From assembly GCA_025458545.1 (NCBI GenBank), contig JALOSH010000119.1, forward strand, positions 1 to 6,749: a stretch of 6,749 nt of DNA, read 5' to 3'. The notes beneath the pieces were generated by a model. It made no database searches. It had not been told where the DNA came from and saw only the letters and a program-made list of their open reading frames with translations. This stretch comes from Hydrogenophaga sp. (GTDB lineage Bacteria > Pseudomonadota > Gammaproteobacteria > Burkholderiales > Burkholderiaceae). This document shows, piece after piece, positions 1-6,608 of this stretch. The position numbers were made by a program, and so were the translations under genes. The stretch's first letter is position 1. Every line of letters starts with the position of its first letter.

Positions 1-1
1 C

Positions 2-853
2 TGGATGACCGAGGCGCTTTCGCGCACGCGGGGCTTTGCGGGCATGGCGGAAGGGCTGGATGTTTGTGCTGGGCTTTGCGAAACCTTCTGGGATGCACTG
101 CACCCGCAGCCGGACGAAGACGCCCCCGCCAACGAACCCGCCGAGCGTTTCGAGCAGCGCATTGGCAACCTCAAGTGGCTTCTCACCCAACTGGCCGATG
201 TGGCGCAGACGCAGCCGTTGATCGTGGGCAAGGTGGTGGGTGCGGCGTATGGGCGGCGCGTCATCGAAGCGGTGCGCTCGCGCAAGGCTTCGGAATATGA
301 GAACAACTCCGAGCCCACCGAAGAACAGGTTGCTCTGGCCCTGACGCAGACACCGGGCGATGCGCTGCTGGGCTCGCTGGCGGGCGCACAGGCCGCACTG
401 AATGCGCTGGCGCGTTTGCAGACCGTGATCGACGGGCACCTAGGCGTGCACGGCCCGAACTTCAGCGTGGCGCGCGATGCCTTGAAGGACACCCAGCACA
501 TGCTGACCCGCTTTGCCAAGGAGCGGGGTTTGTTGCAAACAAATCCGAACGACGGAGCAGACACCGCAGCACAAGACGGCGGCGCGTCATCTGCCAACTC
601 GGCTGGTGCCAGCTCGCCATTCACGGGTAGCGCCCCAGCCACCCGCGCCCAAGCCCTGGCCCAACTGCGCGCCGTGGCCGAATTCTTCCGTCGCACCGAG
701 CCACACAGCCCAGTGGCTTACTTGGCCGACAAGGCCGCCAGGTGGGGCGAGGTGCCGTTGCACCTTTGGTTGCGCAGCGTGATGAAGGATCAGGCGTCGC
801 TGGCGCAGATTGAAGAGATGCTGGGGATCGAGCCGCCACCGCCGCAGGAGTAA
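2..853 (+). CDS. tssA: Type VI secretion protein TssA (ImpA family), 5'-truncated
   Basis: TssA helps recruit and prime the T6SS baseplate and tail in the cytoplasm. The reading frame is open from the window edge. The first Met (position 5) is preceded in frame by Trp and followed by MTEALSRTRGFAGMAEGL, which matches the interior of the ImpA_N domain (usual form WLTxALLRxxGFxGLxxGL), so the true start is upstream and this Met is not it. The WDALHPQPDED stretch (from about residue 29 of the visible part) is another ImpA_N hallmark. Residues about 183-215 are an Ala/Ser/Gly/Asp-rich linker. The C-terminal part carries the RAQALAQLRAVAEFFRRTEPHSP-type region and EVPLHLWLRSV (249-259), followed by LAQIEEMLGIEPP, typical of short TssA proteins such as P. 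aeruginosa TssA1. The visible 282 residues imply a short-form protein lacking perhaps 50-90 N-terminal residues. It is convergent with the rest of the cluster. The assignment is firm; the subclass is inferred. Confidence 0.93.
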   Translation, partial: WMTEALSRTRGFAGMAEGLDVCAGLCETFWDALHPQPDEDAPANEPAERFEQRIGNLKWLLTQLADVAQTQPLIVGKVVGAAYGRRVIEAVRSRKASEYENNSEPTEEQVALALTQTPGDALLGSLAGAQAALNALARLQTVIDGHLGVHGPNFSVARDALKDTQHMLTRFAKERGLLQTNPNDGADTAAQDGGASSANSAGASSPFTGSAPATRAQALAQLRAVAEFFRRTEPHSPVAYLADKAARWGEVPLHLWLRSVMKDQASLAQIEEMLGIEPPPPQE

Positions 854-860
854 GCACGTG

Positions 861-876
861 GCCCCTTGTTGGGGGC
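861..876. terminator. Weak stem-loop between convergent tssA and ompA-like gene
   Basis: GCCCC (861-865) pairs perfectly with GGGGC (872-876) around a 6-base loop, TTGTTG, starting 8 bp after the tssA stop. A G-T pair could extend the stem by one. No T-run follows on either strand, so it is not a canonical intrinsic terminator. Its place between two convergent genes makes a bidirectional role plausible but unproven. The rest of the 854-945 gap holds an 8-bp GGGATCCC palindrome (907-914) and nothing else I can support. Confidence 0.25.
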
Positions 877-945
877 TCCCATGCAGGCGGCGCGCGGTGA
901 GGGTTCGGGATCCCCGGCAATACCCCGTGGGAAACAAAGCCTTCG

Positions 946-1755
946 TCAGGGCAGCACTTTGAATTCAATGCGCCGGTTCTTTGCCCTGCCCTCCGGTGTT
1001 TCGTTTCCCACCAGTGGCTGGTCGGGCCCCACACCCTCGGTCAGGATGTTGGCCGCGGGCAGCCTGTTGGCGACCAGGTAGTTTTTGACCGCGAGTGCAC
1101 GTGCCCTGCTGAGGGCCACGTTCGATGGCCGCGATCCAGAAGCATCGGTGTGGCCGACGACCTGGATGTTTTTTCCGTCCAAGGTCTGCAGCACCGGAAT
1201 CAGCTCGTCCAGCACCTGGCGCCCGAGCGGTGTGAGCACGGCGCTGCTGGATTCAAATTCGACAATCTTGCCGGTCAGGATGTTGTCGATCCGAGCCTGG
1301 GGAGCTTCGCCCGCCACCAACCGGTTGTTGATGGTGTAGGTGGGGTTGAGGCTGCTTGTCATGTTGGCGGCGATTTTTTCCTTGGTCGCGGCGCTGTCGG
1401 TCTCGCCCACCAGTTCAACGGTGTTGCCACTGACCTTGAGGTGCCCGCGCTGAACGCTCTTGAGGTCCGCAGTCACCAGCTTCTTCACGTGCTCGGCCCA
1501 ATTGGGCGGTGCGCTGGTGGCGGCCACGCCAAGCTTGTCCACCACGCGGTCGCGGCCATAGACTTCCCGCACCTGGGCCAGAATGCCCTGCCGGGTGGCC
1601 TCATCGGGTACCACGCCCGAGACCACCACGGGGCCTCGGTTGGTGGCAGCGCTGGCGGCGGTACCGCCGGGTGTCTGGGCTGTCACGGGACCTGCCAGAC
1701 CGATGCAAAGCAAAGCGCCTGACAGCAGGCGAAGACAAACGGGGACATCAGGCAT
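946..1755 (-). CDS. OmpA-family peptidoglycan-binding protein with two BON-like segments, T6SS-associated
   Basis: The 269-residue protein is probably periplasmic or outer-membrane-associated and binds peptidoglycan. Residues 1-26 look like a Sec signal peptide (hydrophobic core 8-22, cleavage after VTA at 26). There is no lipobox: the residues before Cys17 are A-L-L, so it is probably not a lipoprotein. Two BON-like segments follow, at about 40-78 (VVVSGVVPDEATRQGIL) and 104-147 (GHLKVSGNTVELVGETDS). The OmpA C-terminal domain covers about 162-268, with GHTDASG (201-207), LSRARA (215-220) and NRRIEF (260-265). Asp204 and Arg219 have the 15-residue spacing of the pair that binds diaminopimelate in OmpA proteins. 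It is the last gene of the tssM-tagF operon, 4 bp after tagF. A GGGAG ribosome-binding site lies 8 bases before the ATG. By context it may supply the wall anchor that SciZ/TagL or an extended TssL supplies in other systems; that role is inferred. Confidence 0.88.
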   Translation of the reverse strand: MPDVPVCLRLLSGALLCIGLAGPVTAQTPGGTAASAATNRGPVVVSGVVPDEATRQGILAQVREVYGRDRVVDKLGVAATSAPPNWAEHVKKLVTADLKSVQRGHLKVSGNTVELVGETDSAATKEKIAANMTSSLNPTYTINNRLVAGEAPQARIDNILTGKIVEFESSSAVLTPLGRQVLDELIPVLQTLDGKNIQVVGHTDASGSRPSNVALSRARALAVKNYLVANRLPAANILTEGVGPDQPLVGNETPEGRAKNRRIEFKVLP

Positions 1756-1759
1756 GTTT

Positions 1760-2752
1760 TCAACTCCCGAGGAAAGCTTCTTGAAAGGTGTCGAGGACCT
1801 GCGCCAGTGACATCTGCGGCTGCTGGAGATAGCTGGACAGTTTTTTCAGGGCGTAGTCGTTGGCCACATAGGTCTCCACCCAGGGCGACTCATTCAAACT
1901 GAGGAAAACGCCGCTGGTGGCGCGGGGGTCCAGCAGCGCCTGCAGGACGTTCGCGGCCCCGGCCGAAAAGCCGATCATGAGGCAAGGTCTGTGGTTCACG
2001 CCGCGCGGCATGAACAGGGTCAGGTCGTGGGTGCTCCGCGCCAAAAAGCGCGACAGCAGATCCATCCAGAACGTGCCGACCAGGAACCGGTTGAACTCCT
2101 CGCGTGGCAGCGGCAGGCAGAGACCTTTTTCAATCGGTTGCCCCACGCTGTTCATGACAGGCTGCAACAACAGACCCAAAGCCAAAACGGTTTGCCGCAC
2201 ATCCAGCGCCACACCGATATCGCTCAAATCCTGCACGAACGACAACACCGTCGTCTGCTCCAGGTATTGCCGGTAGGCCAAGCGCGCTGCCGAACTGGGC
2301 ATCAGGCCGGGAACGGTCCGTTGGGCAAGATCGCCCAGCACGGTCGCAGCGTCTTCGCTGTTGGCAGCCCGGGCTTTTTGGCTTGCTTCGGCCAGATGCC
2401 CCCAGGTGGATTGCATCTTCACAGGCGCCAGGCCCAGCAACTCCGAACCATTCTCCGACTCGATGGTACAAGCGGTCAGGAACGGGAAACGCCGACCGGA
2501 GGTGTCAGCGCTGGGAACGATGTGTCCAACCACACCGGTGTTGCGGTGGGGACTCAGCATCGCGAAGTGAGCGCTGTCGGCCTGGTCGTAGATCTGCTTC
2601 CAGTGCGCGTCCTCGGCCATGAGCTCGACGCCCGCACTCAACCAGCGGTCGAGCGACTGGATCAGCGCCGGGTGACTGGCGCTGCGGACGAAATCACCCC
2701 GGCAAGGCAGCTTGCCAAAGTACAGCATGGGCAGCGTGTCCGTCATCGTCAT
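1760..2752 (-). CDS. tagF: Type VI secretion-associated protein TagF (BMA_A0400 / ImpM-like family)
   Basis: TagF proteins are cytoplasmic accessory factors; in P. aeruginosa and Agrobacterium TagF represses T6SS assembly post-translationally, through Fha and independently of or parallel to the PpkA/PppA phosphorylation pathway. The N-terminal TagF domain (about 9-140) shows the signature YFGKLPCRGDFVR (11-23), Trp37 and GHIVPSADTSGRRFPF (76-91), all strongly conserved in the family. Residues from about 150 to 330 form the C-terminal part seen in the longer Burkholderia-type members; there is no fused PppA phosphatase domain. The length of 330 residues is usual for this subfamily. Its ATG overlaps the tssM stop in an ATGA, implying translational coupling. 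A second in-frame ATG at 2746 (MTDTLP) is better spaced from the GGCAGGG at 2755-2761, so the real start may be two codons later. No TssM fusion or frameshift is seen. Confidence 0.93.
   Translation of the reverse strand: MTMTDTLPMLYFGKLPCRGDFVRSASHPALIQSLDRWLSAGVELMAEDAHWKQIYDQADSAHFAMLSPHRNTGVVGHIVPSADTSGRRFPFLTACTIESENGSELLGLAPVKMQSTWGHLAEASQKARAANSEDAATVLGDLAQRTVPGLMPSSAARLAYRQYLEQTTVLSFVQDLSDIGVALDVRQTVLALGLLLQPVMNSVGQPIEKGLCLPLPREEFNRFLVGTFWMDLLSRFLARSTHDLTLFMPRGVNHRPCLMIGFSAGAANVLQALLDPRATSGVFLSLNESPWVETYVANDYALKKLSSYLQQPQMSLAQVLDTFQEAFLGS
1764..1768 (-). promoter_or_regulatory. Ribosome-binding site of the BON/OmpA gene
   Basis: GGGAG on the minus strand sits 8 bases before the ATG at 1755. 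It lies inside the last codons of tagF, which fixes this ATG as the start and suggests the two genes are translated in tandem. Confidence 0.6.
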
Positions 2753-5700
2753 TGCCCTGCCGGTGTGGCCGGTGCCGCTGTTGCTGTGGGCGCAGCCGGA
2801 GCGCCACCGGCGATCTGAGACGGAAGGCTCAAGCCCAACAGGCCGTTGGATCCTCGTGCCTGCCCTTCACCAGACGACTGGGCGGTCGCCCCAGGCTGGG
2901 AAATGATGCGCAACTGCACCGATACCGAGAAGCCGTCCTTGGTCCAGGTCAGTTCGTTGCCGCCATCGGGTGTCTTGGCTTTTTGGGCTGCGCCAAACAA
3001 ACGTTCCAAGCCAAAACGACCAGGCTCATTGAAGATTTCGATGGTGCGACCATCGTTGGTGATGACACTGATTCGAACACCAGGCGCCCCAGCGGGGTTG
3101 GGCCAGAAGAAGTTGGTCCAGGCCGCTGCCATGTTACGGTAGCGCAGCACCTGGCCATCGATCTCCACCGTGTATTCCAGCAAGCCTGGTGCGCCCGATG
3201 GCAGGATCTGGAACACGGTTTGCGAAGCACTGGCAGCGCCTGCACCCTGCCCCTGTGCAGCGGTGCCGCCCGCAGCCCCTTCGAGCGGCGCTACCCAGAC
3301 CGGGAAACCACGCACGAAGTCGTCGCTCAGCCGGATACCCACATCGGCCCAGGTTCTGGGCACGATGGTGTCGCCCCGTCGCACCACCAGCGACCCCAAG
3401 CCTTGGTTGGCAAAGTTGGCGATGGCGCCCTCGGCTCCGAAGATTTTGGCGACCTCGGACGGCGCAGCCTCGATGCGCGAAGCCTTGTCAAAGGGGTATT
3501 TGTTGGCGAGTGTGCGGGCAAACGGTTCGTGCACCTGCGCCACCCAGATCCGGTTGAGTTCGGTCTCCACCGGTCGTGTCATCACCGAAAAGGCCTGCAC
3601 CAGCGGACGCACCAGCAGCGGTCTCAATGAGGCCCGCCCCTTCTCCGACATGCCCACCAGCATCTGTTCGTCCACATACTTCAACAGCGCGGCCAGCTCC
3701 GAATTTCCTTCATTCAACGTGTCGGCCATCAGTGTCTTCACGGCCGGCCCCGGGTCGCCCTGGTTCTTGATCTGGTTAAAACGGGACCGCACCTTGCCCA
3801 GCACGTCCAGATAACCTTTCATCAGGGTCGGGCTGTTGTCGCGCGCCATCATCACCCGCTGTAAACCGGCGAATTCCTTCCCGATCGGACCCATGGGAAT
3901 CGCCGCCTGCCCAGCCGACAGGTTGAGGTTGACTTCCACGCGCGACGGCGCCTGGCGCAGGATGGTCTGCTTGAACCAGGCCATGAAGCCGGCCTGTGTT
4001 TTGCCGAGCCGCTCGTTCAAGATGGACGGGTTGTCCCAGGAAGTCTGGTCGTACAAAGCTTCCATCAAGGTCTTGACGGGTGAGCGGTTGGCATCGCCCA
4101 GCTGGTCCATGTGGCGCACAGCGTCGTCGAAGTTCTGGAACTCAACGACGTTGATGCCCTGCAAGAACCGCTGCCATTCGGCCACGTACTCTTGCTTGTA
4201 CATCTCGGTCAGGGTCTTGCGGATCTGGTCCGGGCTACCTTCCAGCGACAGGTCGTCCCGCGACGAAGTCTTGAGCACCCAGTCGACACTTTGCAACTCT
4301 TCGGTGGCCGCTTTCTTGAAGGCTTCGTCGATGTAGTCGTTCCACGCTTCCCGGGTGAACGTACCAGGAATCGCGTAGCTGCCCAACACCGAATTGAGCT
4401 CGCGCTCGCCCACCAGACGGGCCACGGTCACCGGCGGGAAACGGGTGGCGGCACGCGCCTTGATGCCGCTGTAGACACGCTCGCGGGCCGGCATGCCGCG
4501 CACCACGCGGCGCAGGTTTTCGCGCGTCTGGTCCAGCAGACCGAAGTTGTTTTGAATCAGCGGAAAGTCGGGCGACTGAAGATTTTCGAGCGAGAAAGAA
4601 ATCATCTGCTCGGCACTCTGGATCAGGCGGTCGTTGGGCATGGTGCCGCGGTTCTGCTCCAGCCAGCTGCGCCAGAAACGCGAAATCTGATCCGCCAGAT
4701 GACCCGGTTCCATGTACTGGCGGTCAGCCAGCATCAGATAGGTCTTGAGCGCGTTGTAGGCATCCTCCACGTTGGTTGATGATGCTTGCACAAACCGCTC
4801 GTTGTTGCCCGCAGCGGGGGTCGTGGCCGTCCCGCCGCTGGTAGACGTTGACACCGACAGCGCCGCCGATTCCGGCGGCTTGGTCATGGGCTGCAGCTTG
4901 TCGGCGTTCTGGTTCACTTCGGTCAGGTACCGCTCCAGGTTTTCCGTCACCGGGTCCAGCATCAGCTGCTTGACGCCCTGAAAGTATTCTTCCCGCAGCT
5001 TTTGCTCGATGGCTTCACCCTGGTAGAGCCCCAGGCTGACGGTCCATGGCCGCTCGGTTCGCCATTTCTCCAGTTGCCGGATGCGGTCCTGCATCACGTC
5101 CATGGCCTCCAGGCGAGACGCCAGGTCCACCCGGTCTTGTTGCAGCTTGATGGCCTTGTCCAGATCGGCGCTCACGCCCGCCACCAGTTGCCTGTTGCCC
5201 ATGTAAGCCGCGCCCCAACCGGCCAAAGCCACCCCGAGGGTGAGCACAGCCAGCCCGAAGGTGAGCGCGCGCAGGCGTTGTTTGCTCTTGCTGGTGTACT
5301 GCTTGACAAGGTTCTTGTCGGCAAAGATCACCTTGGAGAACAGCTCGCGCAGAAAGAACGGCTCACCAATCTGGTTCGCTTCGAATGCGAGGTTGCCCTG
5401 TGCACTGAGCTCGAACTGCTCCGCCATCGACTGGCTCACGCGGCTGAAAGCCTCGCCTTCTTGCACCGCGCTGGTGAAGTAAAAGCCGCGGAAGACCGGC
5501 TGAAACTGGTAAGGATTCTCTTCAAACAACGTGGCCAGAAACGACCGCAAAGCGGGCTTGATGGTGGCGAACTCGAGCGGAAACGACAGGATGCCCGGTG
5601 CCAGCCCCTGCCCCCGGTTGAGCGACATGGTCGAGAGCATCTGCTCGGTCAAGCCTTCGCGAAGCTCGTCGAAGTGGGTGTCGAACTGCTCTACGACATC

Positions 5701-6582
5701 GGCCTTCTGCTCCGGGTCGTAGGGCAAGGTCGCACCCCAGACCTTGCCCCGCTCGCGCTCGTCGTATTGTTCAAAGAAGGCCTGAAATCCAGGGATCAGA
5801 TCGGCCTTGGTGAACAGCACATAGACGGGTGCAAAGATCTCCAGTGTTTCGGTCAGTTCCTGCACGCGCTGGCGCAGGTTTTTGGCCAGCTGAATGGCCG
5901 CATCCGGGCGCGAACTCGACAGTTCGGCCACGCTGACAGCGATGATCACACCGTTGATCGGGGCCTTGCTGCGGTGCTTTTTCAGCAACTGCAGAAACGC
6001 CATCCATTCGGTGCGATCTTCCTCATGCACCGAATAGCGACCAGCGGTGTCGAGCAAGATGCCTTCGGTGGTGAAGAACCAGTCGCAATTGCGCGTGCCG
6101 CCAATGCCCTGGATGATGTTGCCGGACTTGTCGGCAAACGGAAACTTCAGCCCGGATTTCACCACCGCCGTGCTCTTGCCGGCCGCCGGATTGCCAATCA
6201 CCATGTACCAAGGCAACTCGTACAGCGCAGAGCGCCCGGTGGTCTGCCCCAGCTTGGAGCCCTTGATGGTCTTGACCGCCTCGGCCATGCGGGTACGGAT
6301 CGCGTCGAATTCGGCCTGGTTTTTTCCCGGCGTGAACTTCCTGGCATCCTCCACATCGTCGTCAATCGCCTTCTCCAGCGCCTTGCTGGCGCGGTACGCC
6401 CGAAAACGCTGGACCGCCCAAACGATGAGCCAGATCAAGAGAAACACCGCCAGCGCGATGCCGGCGTAGATCACGCCCACCTTCAGCGCGTCAGCCCCCA
6501 GAAAGAGAAACGCCACCAGGGAAACGATGCCGATCACGCTGAGCGTGCGCATGTCAAAAACCAGAGACCAGAATCGATTCAT
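2749..6582 (-). CDS. tssM: Type VI secretion membrane-complex protein TssM (IcmF)
   Basis: TssM is the inner-membrane core of the TssJLM complex, linking cytoplasmic TssL to the outer-membrane lipoprotein TssJ. The protein has 1277 residues, within the family's usual range. Two membrane segments lie at about 13-29 and 36-57. The cytoplasmic NTPase-like domain follows with Walker A GNPAAGKS (130-137), DTAGR (178-182) and TKAD (258-261). A third membrane helix is at about 441-461, then the large periplasmic IcmF region, including NALKTYLMLADRQ from about 610. Residues 569-602 are a Ser/Thr/Ala-rich insert and 1229-1277 an Ala/Pro/Gly-rich tail. The frame stays open 54 codons upstream of the chosen ATG, but that part overlaps the preceding gene and lacks family features; MNRFWSLVFDMRTL, preceded by a good ribosome-binding site, is the start. 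The gene overlaps tagF by 4 bp. The nucleotide-binding motifs look intact; ATP hydrolysis varies between TssM homologues and cannot be read from sequence. Confidence 0.97.
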   Translation of the reverse strand: MNRFWSLVFDMRTLSVIGIVSLVAFLFLGADALKVGVIYAGIALAVFLLIWLIVWAVQRFRAYRASKALEKAIDDDVEDARKFTPGKNQAEFDAIRTRMAEAVKTIKGSKLGQTTGRSALYELPWYMVIGNPAAGKSTAVVKSGLKFPFADKSGNIIQGIGGTRNCDWFFTTEGILLDTAGRYSVHEEDRTEWMAFLQLLKKHRSKAPINGVIIAVSVAELSSSRPDAAIQLAKNLRQRVQELTETLEIFAPVYVLFTKADLIPGFQAFFEQYDERERGKVWGATLPYDPEQKADVVEQFDTHFDELREGLTEQMLSTMSLNRGQGLAPGILSFPLEFATIKPALRSFLATLFEENPYQFQPVFRGFYFTSAVQEGEAFSRVSQSMAEQFELSAQGNLAFEANQIGEPFFLRELFSKVIFADKNLVKQYTSKSKQRLRALTFGLAVLTLGVALAGWGAAYMGNRQLVAGVSADLDKAIKLQQDRVDLASRLEAMDVMQDRIRQLEKWRTERPWTVSLGLYQGEAIEQKLREEYFQGVKQLMLDPVTENLERYLTEVNQNADKLQPMTKPPESAALSVSTSTSGGTATTPAAGNNERFVQASSTNVEDAYNALKTYLMLADRQYMEPGHLADQISRFWRSWLEQNRGTMPNDRLIQSAEQMISFSLENLQSPDFPLIQNNFGLLDQTRENLRRVVRGMPARERVYSGIKARAATRFPPVTVARLVGERELNSVLGSYAIPGTFTREAWNDYIDEAFKKAATEELQSVDWVLKTSSRDDLSLEGSPDQIRKTLTEMYKQEYVAEWQRFLQGINVVEFQNFDDAVRHMDQLGDANRSPVKTLMEALYDQTSWDNPSILNERLGKTQAGFMAWFKQTILRQAPSRVEVNLNLSAGQAAIPMGPIGKEFAGLQRVMMARDNSPTLMKGYLDVLGKVRSRFNQIKNQGDPGPAVKTLMADTLNEGNSELAALLKYVDEQMLVGMSEKGRASLRPLLVRPLVQAFSVMTRPVETELNRIWVAQVHEPFARTLANKYPFDKASRIEAAPSEVAKIFGAEGAIANFANQGLGSLVVRRGDTIVPRTWADVGIRLSDDFVRGFPVWVAPLEGAAGGTAAQGQGAGAASASQTVFQILPSGAPGLLEYTVEIDGQVLRYRNMAAAWTNFFWPNPAGAPGVRISVITNDGRTIEIFNEPGRFGLERLFGAAQKAKTPDGGNELTWTKDGFSVSVQLRIISQPGATAQSSGEGQARGSNGLLGLSLPSQIAGGAPAAPTATAAPATPAGQ
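2755..2761 (-). promoter_or_regulatory. Ribosome-binding site that bears on the tagF start
   Basis: The minus strand reads GGCAGGG CA ATG ACG ATG. The purine-rich site is only 2 bases from the first ATG (2752) but 8 bases from the second (2746). The second is the better-spaced initiator, whereas the first gives the ATGA overlap with the tssM stop. Both encode the same protein apart from two residues (Met-Thr). Confidence 0.45.
4862..4879. repeat. Perfect 7-bp GC inverted repeat inside tssM
   Basis: GCCGCCG (4862-4868) and CGGCGGC (4873-4879) are exact reverse complements around a 4-base loop. In the tssM message this encodes roughly Pro-Pro-Glu-Ser-Ala-Ala at the beginning of the low-complexity insert. 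The arrangement could be a local RNA hairpin, but in GC-rich coding sequence it may equally be chance. Confidence 0.4.
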
Positions 6583-6588
6583 TTCCTG

Positions 6589-6594
6589 CCTTCC
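6589..6594 (-). promoter_or_regulatory. Ribosome-binding site of tssM
   Basis: GGAAGG on the minus strand is 6 bases before the ATG at 6582, inside the 26-bp gap after the preceding stop codon. This decides the tssM start against the longer open frame. Confidence 0.65.
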
Positions 6595-6608
6595 AATCTG
6601 TGGCTGCT

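Noticed and set aside
907..914. GGGATCCC palindrome as an operator
   Set aside because: Eight bases in a GC-rich gap between the 3' ends of two convergent genes; there is no promoter nearby for it to control.
1150..1722. 190-codon plus-strand open frame opposite the OmpA gene
   Set aside because: Gly/His-rich antisense translation; the minus-strand frame carries a clear signal peptide and OmpA domain.
1699..1755. Possible lipoprotein signal in the OmpA-family protein (Cys17)
   Set aside because: The residues before Cys17 are Ala-Leu-Leu; a lipobox needs Gly, Ala or Ser directly before the Cys. The VTA cleavage site at 26 fits an ordinary signal peptide better.
1991..2818. 275-codon plus-strand open frame opposite tagF
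   Set aside because: It is fully antisense to a gene with strong family motifs; its His/Gln/Arg-rich translation has no recognisable domain and is the expected shadow of GC-rich coding sequence.
2752..3630. 292-codon plus-strand open frame opposite the 3' part of tssM
   Set aside because: Antisense to TssM, with Cys/Arg-rich low-quality composition and no motif or ribosome-binding site.
4111..4779. 222-codon plus-strand open frame opposite tssM
   Set aside because: Antisense shadow within the conserved periplasmic region of TssM; no domain seen.
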